Notes under the pieces: model-generated | Database searches by the model: none | What the model was told of the DNA's origin: nothing | The model's input: the letters and a program-made list of their open reading frames with translations, nothing else | Translations under genes and position numbers: made by a program | In this document: in pieces, positions 34,116 through 42,457 of the stretch | Layout: each line of letters begins with the position of its first letter | How positions within the stretch are numbered: the first letter of the stretch is position 1 | DNA from: Pseudomonadota bacterium | GTDB taxonomy: Bacteria; Desulfobacterota; Desulfovibrionia; Desulfovibrionales; Desulfovibrionaceae | Direction: 5' to 3' | Assembly (NCBI GenBank): GCA_023433925.1 | Contig: JAEYTO010000024.1 | Coordinates: 27,398-91,397 of the forward strand | Length of the DNA: 64,000 bases

Positions 34116-34457
34116 ATGCCCCAGGGCAGCTACCTCGTGGACCTGCTCCAGGTCGGCGGGGCGCTGCTCCTGCTCCTGGGCGTCCTTTTCCTGGCGCTGT
34201 ACCTGCTCAAGCGCTACGGCCCTCGGGCCGGCCTGGGCGTCTTCGGGCGTGGAGAACTCAAGCTGGAAGGTCAGCTGGCCCTGGGACCGCGCCGGAGCGT
34301 GGTCGTGGTCCGCTATTTGAATAAGCGCCTGGTGCTCGGCGTGACTGAAACGAGCATCAACCTGCTCACGGAGATGGAACCAGGCCATGACCCTGAAAGC
34401 GCTGATTTCGCGGATACCCTGGCCAGGCAAACTGGCCGGGACGCTCCTCGCCCTTAG
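34116..34457 (+). CDS. fliO: Flagellar biosynthesis protein FliO
   Basis: The product has about 113 residues from the ATG at 34116; a TTG at 34101 that overlaps the fliN stop is an alternative. One membrane helix (about 8-28, LLQVGGALLLLLGVLFLALYLL) is followed by a cytoplasmic domain with LKLEGQLALGPRRSVVVVRYLNKRLVLGVTE, the FliO signature. It helps assemble the FliP/FliQ/FliR export gate. It overlaps fliP by 71 bases. Confidence 0.88.
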   Translation: MPQGSYLVDLLQVGGALLLLLGVLFLALYLLKRYGPRAGLGVFGRGELKLEGQLALGPRRSVVVVRYLNKRLVLGVTETSINLLTEMEPGHDPESADFADTLARQTGRDAPRP

Positions 34458-35184
34458 CCTGGCCGGCCTTGTCCTGGCGCCGGGGCTGGCCCTGGCGCAG
34501 CAGGCCGCCCCGCACTTCTCCATGACCATCTCGGGTGGGCAGCCCGAGCCCGAGCAGGTTTCGCTCCTGCTCGAGATCATCTTCCTCATGACGGTCCTGT
34601 CGCTTGCGCCGGCGATCATCATGACCATGACCTCGTTCACGCGCATCATCATCGTCTTCCATTTCCTGCGCCAGGCCCTGGGCACGCAGCAGATGCCTCC
34701 GGGGCAGATCATGATCAGCCTGGCCATCTTCATGACCTTCGTCATCATGGCGCCGACGGCCATGGAGATCAACAACACGGCCCTGCAGCCGTACATGGAG
34801 GAGCGCATCGGCTTCAGCGAGGCTCTGGACAAGGCCCAGAAGCCCCTGCGCGAGTTCATGTTCAAGCACACGCGCGAGAAGGACCTGTCGGTCTTCTACT
34901 CCATCGCCAAGATCGAGCGGCCGCAGAGCCGCGAGCAGGTGCCGACCATGCTCCTGACGGCGGCCTTCGTCATCAGCGAGCTCAAGACGGGCTTCACCAT
35001 CGGCTTCCTCATCTACATCCCGTTCCTCATCCTGGACATGGTCGTGGCCTCGACCCTCCTGGCCATGGGCATGATGATGCTCCCGCCGGTCATGATCTCG
35101 CTGCCGTTCAAGATACTGCTCTTCGTCATGGTCGACGGCTGGAACCTCCTGACCGCCTCCCTCGTGAACAGCTTTGCCAAGTAG
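34387..35184 (+). CDS. fliP: Flagellar export gate protein FliP
   Basis: The product has 265 residues. It has a cleavable signal peptide ending near ALAQQA, then four membrane helices. FliP signatures are ILLEIIFLMTVLSLAPAIIMTMTSFTRIIIV, FHFLRQALGTQQMPPGQI, and FVISELKTGFTIGFLIYIPFLILDMVVASTLLAMGMMMLPPVMISLPFKI. It forms the helical core of the type III export gate with FliQ and FliR. The start at 34387 lies inside fliO, so the two are probably translationally coupled. Confidence 0.96.
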   Translation: MTLKALISRIPWPGKLAGTLLALSLAGLVLAPGLALAQQAAPHFSMTISGGQPEPEQVSLLLEIIFLMTVLSLAPAIIMTMTSFTRIIIVFHFLRQALGTQQMPPGQIMISLAIFMTFVIMAPTAMEINNTALQPYMEERIGFSEALDKAQKPLREFMFKHTREKDLSVFYSIAKIERPQSREQVPTMLLTAAFVISELKTGFTIGFLIYIPFLILDMVVASTLLAMGMMMLPPVMISLPFKILLFVMVDGWNLLTASLVNSFAK

Positions 35185-35205
35185 GCATCCGCCCGGAGTA
35201 GCGCC

Positions 35206-35475
35206 ATGACCCCTGAATTCGTCATCGGCTTCGCCCGCCAGGCCATAGAACTGACGCTCATGATCTCGCTGCCGCTGCTCGGCATCGGCATGTTCGTGGG
35301 CGTGCTGGTCAGCGTGCTCCAGGCCGCCACCCAGATCCAGGAGATGACGCTGACCTTCGTGCCCAAGATCGTGGCTATTTTCCTCGCGCTGCTGATCTTC
35401 TTTCCATGGATCATGAACAAGATGATCACCTATACACGCGACCTGCTCATCAACTTTCCCAGCTGGATCAACTAG
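35206..35475 (+). CDS. fliQ: Flagellar export gate protein FliQ
   Basis: The product has 89 residues with two membrane hairpin helices, FARQAIELTLMISLPLLGIGMFVGVLVSVLQAATQIQEMTLTFVPKI being the family core. It is an export-gate subunit. It ends this flagellar run; fliR, flhB and flhA are not in the window. Its last eight bases overlap the end of the convergent rlmB gene. Confidence 0.96.
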   Translation: MTPEFVIGFARQAIELTLMISLPLLGIGMFVGVLVSVLQAATQIQEMTLTFVPKIVAIFLALLIFFPWIMNKMITYTRDLLINFPSWIN

Positions 35476-36259
35476 CCCCTCCCACCTGCCGGGCCGACGC
35501 GCGCAGCGCCACGGCCCGCGCGAAATGTCCAATGATCACGGCCCCGGCCTGAGCCACATTGAGGGAATCAAAGCCGTGTTGCAGGGGAATGCGCACCAGG
35601 GCGTCGCAGCGTTTGGCGACTCCCGGCCGCATGCCCTTGTCTTCGCCGCCCAGGACAAGGATCGCGGGCATGCGCGGCTCCAGGAAGAATAGATTCTCGC
35701 CTGTTTCGCCTTGGGCGCCATAGATCGTGAAGCCCGCCTCGGCGCATTCCTCCAGCGCGCGCGCAAGATTCGTGACCCGAGCCACCGGCAGGCGCAAAAG
35801 CGCGCCGGCCGAGGCCTTGAAAGCCCCGGTTCCCAGGCGCGCGGCATGGTGCTTGGGCACGAGCAGCCCAGCCCCGCCAAGGGCATGGATGGTCCGCGCC
35901 AGGGCTCCCACGTTGCCCGGATCGAGCACCTGATCCAGGGCCACCAGGAGCGGAAGTGGCGATTGGCGAGCACTTTGCAAGAGTTCGTGCAGTTCCGCGA
36001 AGCCCGTCTGAAAGATGTCAGCGAGAATGCCTTGATGATTGCCCGGGAAGAGCCGGTCCAGCTCGCGACGCTCGACGAACCGGAAGCGCACGCCGCTTGC
36101 GCGGCACAGATCGACGATCCGCGCGATGGCGCTCCCTTTCGCCCCTTTCTGCAACAGGACCGACTCCACGCGGTCGGGCTCCGCGGACAGCAGCTCCAGA
36201 ACGGGCTTGCGCCCGGCCACGAGGTTGACGGGTTCAGACGACTGATTTTCATTGTCCAT
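35468..36259 (-). CDS. rlmB: TrmH-family RNA 2'-O-methyltransferase (RlmB-like)
   Basis: The product has 263 residues. The ATG at 36259 has GGAGG upstream. The N-terminal L30e-like substrate domain (about 10-85: GRKPVLELLSAEPDRVESVLLQKG) is followed by a SPOUT domain with ALDQVLDPGNVGALARTIHALGGAGLLVP, VLGGEDKGMRP and the knot motif IPLQHGFDSLNVAQAGAVIIGHFA. This is the RlmB layout, which methylates G2251 of 23S rRNA; the target is inferred from the family. It is convergent with fliQ and overlaps it by eight bases. Confidence 0.9.
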   Translation of the reverse strand: MDNENQSSEPVNLVAGRKPVLELLSAEPDRVESVLLQKGAKGSAIARIVDLCRASGVRFRFVERRELDRLFPGNHQGILADIFQTGFAELHELLQSARQSPLPLLVALDQVLDPGNVGALARTIHALGGAGLLVPKHHAARLGTGAFKASAGALLRLPVARVTNLARALEECAEAGFTIYGAQGETGENLFFLEPRMPAILVLGGEDKGMRPGVAKRCDALVRIPLQHGFDSLNVAQAGAVIIGHFARAVALRASARQVGGAS

Positions 36260-36493
36260 GAAGCACCTCCAGGGGCGCAAGTGCGCCCGGCTATCCTTAT
36301 ATGCGCGGCAATGGCGGTTGCAAACCCATGGACAATCAGCTAGGGACGGGCGTTAAGCCCTGATGGGCATGGGCTCTCCAGGCGGATGCGGGCCCATGCG
36401 CCGCTCAGCAGGCCCGAGCATGGGCAGAGCATATTGTATCTAGCGCACGCACGACCAAAGCGAACGTATAACTCGGGTTGCGGGAGCCACCAC

Positions 36494-38164
36494 ATGAGGA
36501 TTCTGTCCACGGTCTTGATCGTTCTCTGCCTGTCCATCACGGCCTGCGCCTCGCGCGATACAGGTCAGGATCTCGCGGCCCGCGGGGACGATGTTCAGCT
36601 CAAGAAGCGCGCTTCCGGCGACCCCTTCCTTGAAGCGAATCAATGCCTGCTCGATGGAGAAGAAACGCTCACGGCCGAGCCGGAGATCCAGGGCCTGGAC
36701 CCCGAGTTGACCACCGAGCCCAGCGACCAGCCTGGGGAGCTGACCCAGGCCGAGCGCGACGCGCTCAAGAACGAGCCCGAGATCCAGTTCCAGCTCACGG
36801 TCACCGAAAACGAGGCCTTTGCCAAGTACTTCCACTATTTCACCTATCGCGACGCCCTGGGCAACCCTGGCAAGGGACGCCAGGCCTTCGAGCGCTGGCT
36901 TGCCCGCTCCCAGCAGTTCCTGCCCTATGTGCGGCAGGTCTTCCGCGAGCGTGGCCTGCCCGAGGACCTCGTGTTCCTGCCCTTCGCCGAGAGCGGCTAC
37001 AACGCCTGGGCCTACTCCAGGGCAGGCGCGGCCGGCATGTGGCAGTTCATGCCCTTCACGGGCCGCAAGTTCGGCCTGAACGTGGACTGGTGGACCGACG
37101 AGCGCCGCGACCCGTACAAGGCCACGCACGCCGCCGCCGATTACCTGACGCAGCTCCACGGCATGTTCGGCGACTGGTACCTGGCCCTGGCCGCGTACAA
37201 CGCCGGCGAGGGCAGGGTTTCCAGGGCCCTCAAGAAGAGCGGCTGCGACAACTTCTTCGACCTGGCCAAGGACAAGCGCCTGCTCAAGCTTGAAACCCGT
37301 GACTACGTGCCCAAGTTCCTGGCCATCATCAAGATAGTCAAGAACCTGGAGAGCCTCGGCTTCCAGGCCCTGGATTGGAACCAGGCGCCCCAGATCGCGA
37401 CCATCAAGGTGCAGGGCGGCACGGACCTTCTGGCGCTGTCCACGGCCTGCGGCATCGACTGGAAGGATTTCACCACGTTCAACCCCTCCTTCCGCCGCCA
37501 CGTGAGCAATCCCGAGCAGACCGGCACGGTCTATCTGCCTGCGGACAAGCTCACCGCCGCCAACGAATACCTTTCCAAGCCCACATCGCGGCCCTATGCC
37601 GGCTGGGTGAGCTACCGGGTGCGCAGCGGCGACTCCTGGTGGGCGCTTTCGCGCCGCTTCGACGTGCCCATCGCGGTGCTCAAGAAGGTCAACAACATCA
37701 CGAGCAACACGCTCCGACCCGGCGACCAGCTCATGATCCCCGGCAAAAGCAACTCCAGCTACATGGCGAGCGTGTCCGCCCCCGCGCCCGCGCGCGCCAA
37801 GACGCAAGCCATCGCCCAGAAACGAGCCAACTACGTCGTGCAGAGCGGCGACAGCCTGTGGACCATATCCCAGAAACACAACGTGAGCCTCGACACCCTG
37901 CGCAGCGCCAACGGGCTGGGCAGCGGCAGGAATCTGCGCGTGGGCCAGAAGCTCTACATCCCCGACACGCACGGCGCGAAGCTGCGCATCGCCGATGCAG
38001 GCGACAGCGCCAAGCTCGTCAAGCACCGCGTGCGCCGCGGCGACACCATCTGGGAGATCGCCCGCCGCTACAACGTGTCTCCCCAGCGCCTCATGAGCTG
38101 GAACAACCTGACCAACCAGAGCGTCATCCACCCCGGCGACACGCTCAAGATCTACGTCGAATAG
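36494..38164 (+). CDS. LysM lytic murein transglycosylase (MltD-like lipoprotein)
   Basis: The product has 556 residues. The ATG at 36494 starts a lipoprotein signal with lipobox ITAC, so it is probably outer-membrane anchored. The SLT catalytic domain is at about 145-270, with the Glu in PFAESGYNAWAYSRAGAAGMWQFMPFTGRKFGL, and AAYNAGEGRVSRAL. Three LysM repeats are at about 375-420, 450-495 and 505-553 (VRSGDSWWALSRRF, VQSGDSLWTISQKH, VRRGDTIWEIARRY). It cleaves peptidoglycan to 1,6-anhydro products and is typical of MltD in gammaproteobacteria. A strong terminator follows. Confidence 0.93.
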   Translation: MRILSTVLIVLCLSITACASRDTGQDLAARGDDVQLKKRASGDPFLEANQCLLDGEETLTAEPEIQGLDPELTTEPSDQPGELTQAERDALKNEPEIQFQLTVTENEAFAKYFHYFTYRDALGNPGKGRQAFERWLARSQQFLPYVRQVFRERGLPEDLVFLPFAESGYNAWAYSRAGAAGMWQFMPFTGRKFGLNVDWWTDERRDPYKATHAAADYLTQLHGMFGDWYLALAAYNAGEGRVSRALKKSGCDNFFDLAKDKRLLKLETRDYVPKFLAIIKIVKNLESLGFQALDWNQAPQIATIKVQGGTDLLALSTACGIDWKDFTTFNPSFRRHVSNPEQTGTVYLPADKLTAANEYLSKPTSRPYAGWVSYRVRSGDSWWALSRRFDVPIAVLKKVNNITSNTLRPGDQLMIPGKSNSSYMASVSAPAPARAKTQAIAQKRANYVVQSGDSLWTISQKHNVSLDTLRSANGLGSGRNLRVGQKLYIPDTHGAKLRIADAGDSAKLVKHRVRRGDTIWEIARRYNVSPQRLMSWNNLTNQSVIHPGDTLKIYVE

Positions 38165-38188
38165 GGCAGCCGCTGCCCACGGCCGACA

Positions 38189-38214
38189 AAAAGCCCCGCC
38201 TGCGGGGCTTTTTT
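38189..38214 (+). terminator. Rho-independent terminator after the transglycosylase gene
   Basis: AAGCCCCGC (38191-38199) pairs with GCGGGGCTT (38202-38210), and six T residues end the hairpin. It starts 25 bases after the stop codon. Confidence 0.92.
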
Positions 38215-38230
38215 CGTTTCAAGAGAGGCT

Positions 38231-38341
38231 GGAGCGGATTGCATTTGGGCCGGGGAGGGCTTTGCCCTCCCCGGACATCACCCGCCAAGGCCCCTTCTCG
38301 AAGGCGGACCTTGGAACCCGTCTTTCGTTGGCAAATTGCTA
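38231..38341 (-). repeat. Family-A element abutting the aroE stop codon
   Basis: CCGGGGAGGGC (38250-38260) is inverted at 38264-38274, followed by CCAAGG/CCTTGG arms. On the minus strand the element begins with the aroE stop TAG and continues with a CGGGTTCCAAGG block shared with the element at 55515-55629. The far end, GGAGCGGATTGC, resembles the family-C end. Confidence 0.75.
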
Positions 38342-39265
38342 TTCTTGGCCGAGCGCCTGCTTGAGCAGCCTCCTGGCTCCGTCCAGGGGCATCTTTTCGT
38401 CCGTCCAGAGCCGGAATTGCGCGGCGGCCTGGTGCAGGAACATCTCCAGGCCGGGAATGGCCGCGCAGCCGGCCTCGCGGGCCTCGCGCAGGAAGCGCGT
38501 GCGTCCGGGATTGTAGATGAGGTCGTAGGCGATCTGCCCCCGGCGGAAGGCCTCTTGCGGCCATGGCGTCTCGTCCTGGCGCTCGCCGAGCATGCCCAGC
38601 GGCGTGGCGTTGACGATGAGTTCGGCCTCGACGCGCGTGCGCTCCTCCCATTCAACCCCCTGGCAGCGCATGTGGCTGCTCAGGGTGCGCATGGCCTCGG
38701 GCGAACGGTTGGTCACGGTGATCCGGCGCAGACCCCACTCGCGCAGCCCGGCGACGACCGCGCGGGATGCGCCGCCAGCGCCGAGCACCAGGGCCGAGGC
38801 CGGCTTGATGCCCAGCTCCCCGAGCGGCGCGAGGAAGCCTTCCACGTCCGTGTTCTCGCCCACGAGCAGCCCCTTCTTCCAATGCAGCGTGTTCACGGCT
38901 CCCGCCGCCCTGGCTCGGGTGGTCAGGTCCTCGCAATATTTCATGACAGCGGTCTTGTGCGGGATGGTCACGCTCAAGCCCCAGATGGGCAGGGCGAGCA
39001 CCGCGGCCATGAAATCGTCCACCCCTTGGGGCGGCACGGGCCAAGCCATGTAAGCCCCCGCGACTCCGGTTTCGCGGAAGGTCCAATTGTGCAGCAGGGG
39101 ACTCAGGCTGTGCCCGAGCGGATTGCCTATGATGCCGCAGAGCAGTTGCGGAATGACCGGCAGCTCCAGCCTGCCCGCGCCCTGGAAGCCTAATCCGGAG
39201 TCAGCGGCCAGCCTCGGGCCGCTCTCGGCGGGTTCCGCGCCATTCATCCGTTTGGTGACGTCCAC
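38339..39265 (-). CDS. aroE: Shikimate dehydrogenase
   Basis: The product has 308 residues from a GTG at 39265 with GGAG upstream; an ATG at 39247 would give a length nearer the family norm. Key parts are GNPLGHSLSPLLHNWTF (shikimate binding), LSVTIPHKTAVM with the catalytic Lys, NTLHWKKGLLVGENTD, the NADP motif LGAGGASRAVVAGL with NRS, NATPLGM, and PGLEMFLHQAAAQFRLWT. It reduces 3-dehydroshikimate to shikimate in aromatic amino-acid synthesis. The N-terminal 35 residues are extra and poorly conserved in character. Confidence 0.95.
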   Translation of the reverse strand: MDVTKRMNGAEPAESGPRLAADSGLGFQGAGRLELPVIPQLLCGIIGNPLGHSLSPLLHNWTFRETGVAGAYMAWPVPPQGVDDFMAAVLALPIWGLSVTIPHKTAVMKYCEDLTTRARAAGAVNTLHWKKGLLVGENTDVEGFLAPLGELGIKPASALVLGAGGASRAVVAGLREWGLRRITVTNRSPEAMRTLSSHMRCQGVEWEERTRVEAELIVNATPLGMLGERQDETPWPQEAFRRGQIAYDLIYNPGRTRFLREAREAGCAAIPGLEMFLHQAAAQFRLWTDEKMPLDGARRLLKQALGQE

Positions 39266-39462
39266 CTGCGCTCCATGGATTTCAGGGTGCTCCGATACTC
39301 ACAGCGCCGTCTCCCGATTCCCGAGGCGTCTCCTTGGCGATTCCGAGGCCAGGATGGCGACGCCCTGCCGAGCAGGTCGAGGGAAAACGGCACATGGCGA
39401 ATCCACATGTCTTCGCAGCAAGAGACTAAGCGCAAGACGGGGGCTGGCACAAGCCTCAAGCC

Positions 39463-39528
39463 TACAGCGTTTGCAAATCACCCGAGAGAGGGCGGCGTCC
39501 TCTCTCGGGTCATCTGCAAGGCACTTTA
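39463..39528 (-). repeat. Hairpin element abutting the oxidoreductase gamma-subunit stop codon
   Basis: CCCGAGAGAGG (39481-39491) is inverted at 39499-39509. The ends, TACAGCGTTTGCAAATCA and the complement TAAAGTGCCTTGCAGATGA, are imperfect inverted copies, and TA is at both borders. The right border TAA is the stop codon of the minus-strand gamma-subunit gene. Confidence 0.75.
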
Positions 39529-40065
39529 GGCTACGTGGTCCGCTCCGGCCTGGAGGGCCTCGGCGTTCTTGGGGATGAGCTTGGCGTAGTGGCTGGAGAT
39601 GACGCTGCCCAGGCTGTCCTTGACGGCCTGGAGAGGCATGACTCCCGTGGCCTGGATGTACGCGCCCAGGGCGACCATGTTGGCCAGGCGCGAGTTGCCG
39701 ATCTTGTCCGCGAGTTCGTTGGCCGGGACGAGCAGGGTGCGCACGCGTTCCTTCTCGGTCAAATCGGCATCGACGAGGGAGGAGTTGACCACCTGGATGC
39801 CGCCGTCCAGCAGCCTTGGCTGGAATTTGTCCAGTGAAGGCCGGTTCATGACGATGAGACTGCGCGGCCGGTGGATGATGGGCGAGCCGATGTCGTCGTC
39901 GGACACGACCACGGTGCAGTTGGCCGTGCCGCCGCGCATCTCCGGGCCGTAGACCGGGATGTAGGTCACGTTGAGCCCCTGCTTCATGCCGGCGTAGGCC
40001 AGCAGGTTGCCGATGAGCATGACCCCCTGACCGCCGAAGCCCGCGATGATGGCGTCCATGTACAT
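39526..40065 (-). CDS. 2-oxoacid:ferredoxin oxidoreductase, gamma subunit
   Basis: The product has 179 residues of the pyruvate ferredoxin/flavodoxin oxidoreductase gamma family: IIAGFGGQGVMLIGNLLAYAGMKQG at the N-terminus, YGPEMRGGTANCTVVVSDD, SPIIHRPRSLIVMNRPSLDKF and NMVALGAY. It is the last gene of a four-subunit VOR/KGOR-type operon and starts two bases after the beta-subunit stop. The substrate may be branched-chain 2-oxoacids or 2-oxoglutarate; sequence alone does not decide. Confidence 0.93.
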   Translation of the reverse strand: MYMDAIIAGFGGQGVMLIGNLLAYAGMKQGLNVTYIPVYGPEMRGGTANCTVVVSDDDIGSPIIHRPRSLIVMNRPSLDKFQPRLLDGGIQVVNSSLVDADLTEKERVRTLLVPANELADKIGNSRLANMVALGAYIQATGVMPLQAVKDSLGSVISSHYAKLIPKNAEALQAGADHVA

Positions 40066-40066
40066 G

Positions 40067-40840
40067 CTACTTGGCCTCCTCGGCCGCCTTGGCGGTGGCG
40101 TCCTTGTAGACCCCCAGTGGGAAGTAGGGGATCAGCTCCTTGGCGATGCGCTCGTTGGCCTGCACCGGGGTCATGCGCCAGTTGGTGGGGCAGGTGGACA
40201 GGAACTCGACGAAGCCGAAGCCCAAGCCCTTGGTCTGACATTCGAAGACCTTGCGGATGGCCTTCTTGGCTGCCTTGAGGTGCTTGACCGAGTCCACGGC
40301 CACGCGGGCGGAGTAGGCCACGGCGTCGAGACCGCCGATGATCTCGGCCATGCGCAGGGGCAAGCCCTCGCGCTCGGCGCAGCGGCCGCCGGGGCAGGTG
40401 GTGGTCTTCTGGCCTTCCATGGTCGTGGGGGCCATCTGGCCGCCGGTCATGCCGTAGACCGTGTTGTTCACGAAGATTATCGAGAGCTTCTCGCCGCGGT
40501 TGGCCGCGTGCATGATCTCGGCCAGGCCGATGGAGGCCAGGTCGCCGTCGCCCTGGTAGGCGAACACGAAGTTGCCTGGCCGGGCGCGCTTGACGCCGGT
40601 GGCCACGGCGGGTGCGCGCCCGTGCGGGGACTCCACGGCGTCCACGTCCAGGTAGTTGTAGAGGAACACCGAGCAGCCGATGGAGGCCACGAGGATGGCC
40701 TTCTCGCGCAGGCCCATCTCGTCCAGGACCTCGCCCGCGAGGCGGTGGATGGTGCCGTGATGGCAGCCGGGGCAATAGTGCGTGGCCCGGTCGATGACGC
40801 TCTCGGGCCTGGTGAACACGAGCTTCTCTTCCTGGTGCAT
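40067..40840 (-). CDS. 2-oxoacid:ferredoxin oxidoreductase, beta (TPP-binding) subunit
   Basis: The product has 257 residues. The ATG at 40840 is chosen over the long upstream frame, which is inside the alpha gene. Features are HYCPGCHHG (Fe-S/TPP region), ASIGCSVF, the TPP motif GDGDLASIGLAEIMHAANRGEKLSIIFVNNTVYGMTGGQMAPTT, and FVEFLSTCPTNWRMTP. It binds thiamine pyrophosphate and catalyses oxidative decarboxylation with the alpha subunit. It lies one base after the alpha stop. Confidence 0.95.
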   Translation of the reverse strand: MHQEEKLVFTRPESVIDRATHYCPGCHHGTIHRLAGEVLDEMGLREKAILVASIGCSVFLYNYLDVDAVESPHGRAPAVATGVKRARPGNFVFAYQGDGDLASIGLAEIMHAANRGEKLSIIFVNNTVYGMTGGQMAPTTMEGQKTTTCPGGRCAEREGLPLRMAEIIGGLDAVAYSARVAVDSVKHLKAAKKAIRKVFECQTKGLGFGFVEFLSTCPTNWRMTPVQANERIAKELIPYFPLGVYKDATAKAAEEAK

Positions 40841-40841
40841 G

Positions 40842-41918
40842 CTAGGACACCTCCGGGCTCTCGCCAGCCAGGGTCTTGAGGATGGGCTGCTCGAAGTCGT
40901 CGGGCGTGGGCAGGTTGCCGGGCATGATGCCGAAGAACTCGCTGTCGGCATGCCTGCGCACGGCCAGGCGCACGTCGTCGACCATCTGGCCCAGGTTGTG
41001 CTCCACGGTCAGGAAGCGCTTCCCTTCGGACGCCAGGCTGGCCAGCGCCGCCGAGGGGAAGGGGTAGAGCGTGATGGGCCGCAGCAGGCCGACCTTCTTG
41101 CCGGTCTTGCGCAAGGAGCGCACGGCGCTCTTGGCGATGCGGCCGATGGAGCCGTAGGCGACCACCACGAGCTCGGCGTCGGCGGTCTGGAAGTCCTCGA
41201 AGCGAACCTCGGCCTCCATGGCCTTGTACTTGGCCTGGAGCTTGCGGTTCTGGCCGGCTAGCGCGCCTTCATCGAGGAAGAGCGACTTGAGCAGGCGCTT
41301 GGGCCTGCCGGCCGCGCCGCTCAGGGACCAGTCCGAGGCCTCGTCCGCCGCCGCCTGCTCCGGCCGCCAGGTGGTCACCGGCTCCTTCATCTGGCCGATG
41401 ATGGCGTCGCCCAGGATGAGCACCGGATTGCGGTACTTGAAGGCCAGCTCGAAGGCCAGGATGGTCAGGTCGTAGCCCTCCTGACAGGTGGCTGGCGCGA
41501 GCACCAGGGTGCGGTAGTCGCCATGGCCGCCGCCGCGCGTGGACTGGTGGTAGTCGCCCTGGGCAGGGCCGATGTCGCCCAGGCCCGGGCCGCCGCGGTT
41601 CATGTTCACGATGACGCCGGGCAGCTCGCTGCCGGCCATGTACGAGATGGCCTCCTGCTTGAGGGACAGGCCGGGGCTGGAGGAGGAGGTCATGGCGCGC
41701 ACGCCGGCCGCCGTTGCGCCCAGGAGCATGTTGGCCGCGGCCACCTCGCTCTCGGCCTGCACGAACTGGCCGCCGGCCTCGAAGATGGCCGAGGACATGA
41801 ACTCCGGGATCTCGTTCTGGGGCGTGATGGGATAGCCGAAGTAGCACTTGCAGCCGGCGGCGAGAGCGCCTCTGGCCACGGCCTCGTTGCCCTTGATGAA
41901 GATGCGCGTGTCGCTCAT
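40842..41918 (-). CDS. 2-oxoacid:ferredoxin oxidoreductase, alpha subunit (VorB-like)
   Basis: The product has 358 residues. It opens with GNEAVARGALAAGCKCYFGYPITPQNEIPEFM, the POR alpha N-terminal (PYR-like) domain. AESEVAAANMLLGATAAGVRAMTSSSSPGLSLKQEAISYMAGSELPGVIVNMNRGGPGLGDIGPAQGDYHQSTRGGGHG is the long conserved core, and the C-terminal transketolase-like part has VAYGSIGRIAKSAV and TVEHNLGQM. With the beta, gamma and delta subunits it makes acyl-CoA, CO2 and reduced ferredoxin from 2-oxoacids, a typical reaction of sulfate reducers fermenting amino acids. Confidence 0.95.
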   Translation of the reverse strand: MSDTRIFIKGNEAVARGALAAGCKCYFGYPITPQNEIPEFMSSAIFEAGGQFVQAESEVAAANMLLGATAAGVRAMTSSSSPGLSLKQEAISYMAGSELPGVIVNMNRGGPGLGDIGPAQGDYHQSTRGGGHGDYRTLVLAPATCQEGYDLTILAFELAFKYRNPVLILGDAIIGQMKEPVTTWRPEQAAADEASDWSLSGAAGRPKRLLKSLFLDEGALAGQNRKLQAKYKAMEAEVRFEDFQTADAELVVVAYGSIGRIAKSAVRSLRKTGKKVGLLRPITLYPFPSAALASLASEGKRFLTVEHNLGQMVDDVRLAVRRHADSEFFGIMPGNLPTPDDFEQPILKTLAGESPEVS

Positions 41919-42169
41919 TCCTCGACCTCCTGGGTCTCACCTTGGGCCTTGGCCTTGGCGCTCCTCCAGACCTCGATGGCGTAGTCCGGGCAGACCATGC
42001 CGCACGAGGCGCAGCCCGTGCACTTGTCCATGTCTTCCTTTTTCACTTCCGCCACCTTGTAGCCGAAGCGGTTGAAGCGCTCGGACTGGGCGATGATCTG
42101 CTTGGGGCACACGAGGGTGCACAAAAGGCAGCCCTTGCAGCGCTCCTCTTGGATTGCGATGCGTGACAT
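41915..42169 (-). CDS. 2-oxoacid:ferredoxin oxidoreductase, delta (ferredoxin-like) subunit
   Basis: The product has 84 residues with two [4Fe-4S] motifs, CKGCLLCTLVCP and CTGCASCGMVCP. The ATG at 42169 has AAGGAG eight bases upstream. It overlaps the alpha start by four bases (ATGA). It carries electrons from the active site to external ferredoxin and heads the operon. Confidence 0.95.
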   Translation of the reverse strand: MSRIAIQEERCKGCLLCTLVCPKQIIAQSERFNRFGYKVAEVKKEDMDKCTGCASCGMVCPDYAIEVWRSAKAKAQGETQEVEE

Positions 42170-42390
42170 GCGGACTCCTTGAACGCGGGGCGGGAGATGG
42201 CCGGCGATGACCTCCTTGCCCTGGCCGCGCCGGCCGTGGGGAGGTTCGGGCTGCTCCCGGTTTACGTGCCTGAACTTTCAGAAAGACCAGAAAAGCATGT
42301 AAAAGTCCATATGCCGTCAGGCCGGCGGGCTGTTGAAATAGGCCGCTCCGGCTTTTCCAGCTCCGGGATGATCAAGCCGAACTCGATCAT

Positions 42391-42457
42391 CGCTCACGGA
42401 TGCGTCACATCCGACGGGCCTTTCTGGCCGGCGTGGCCTGTATGCAACAGGCTGCTA
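42391..42457 (-). repeat. Family-B dispersed repeat abutting the queA stop codon
   Basis: On the minus strand TAGCAGCCTGTTG begins at the queA stop and leads into hairpins GCCTGT/ACAGGC and GCCGGCC/GGCCCG-like arms. It is the same order as at 14040-14102. The rest of the 42180-42454 gap holds the oxidoreductase operon promoter region and no gene. Confidence 0.7.
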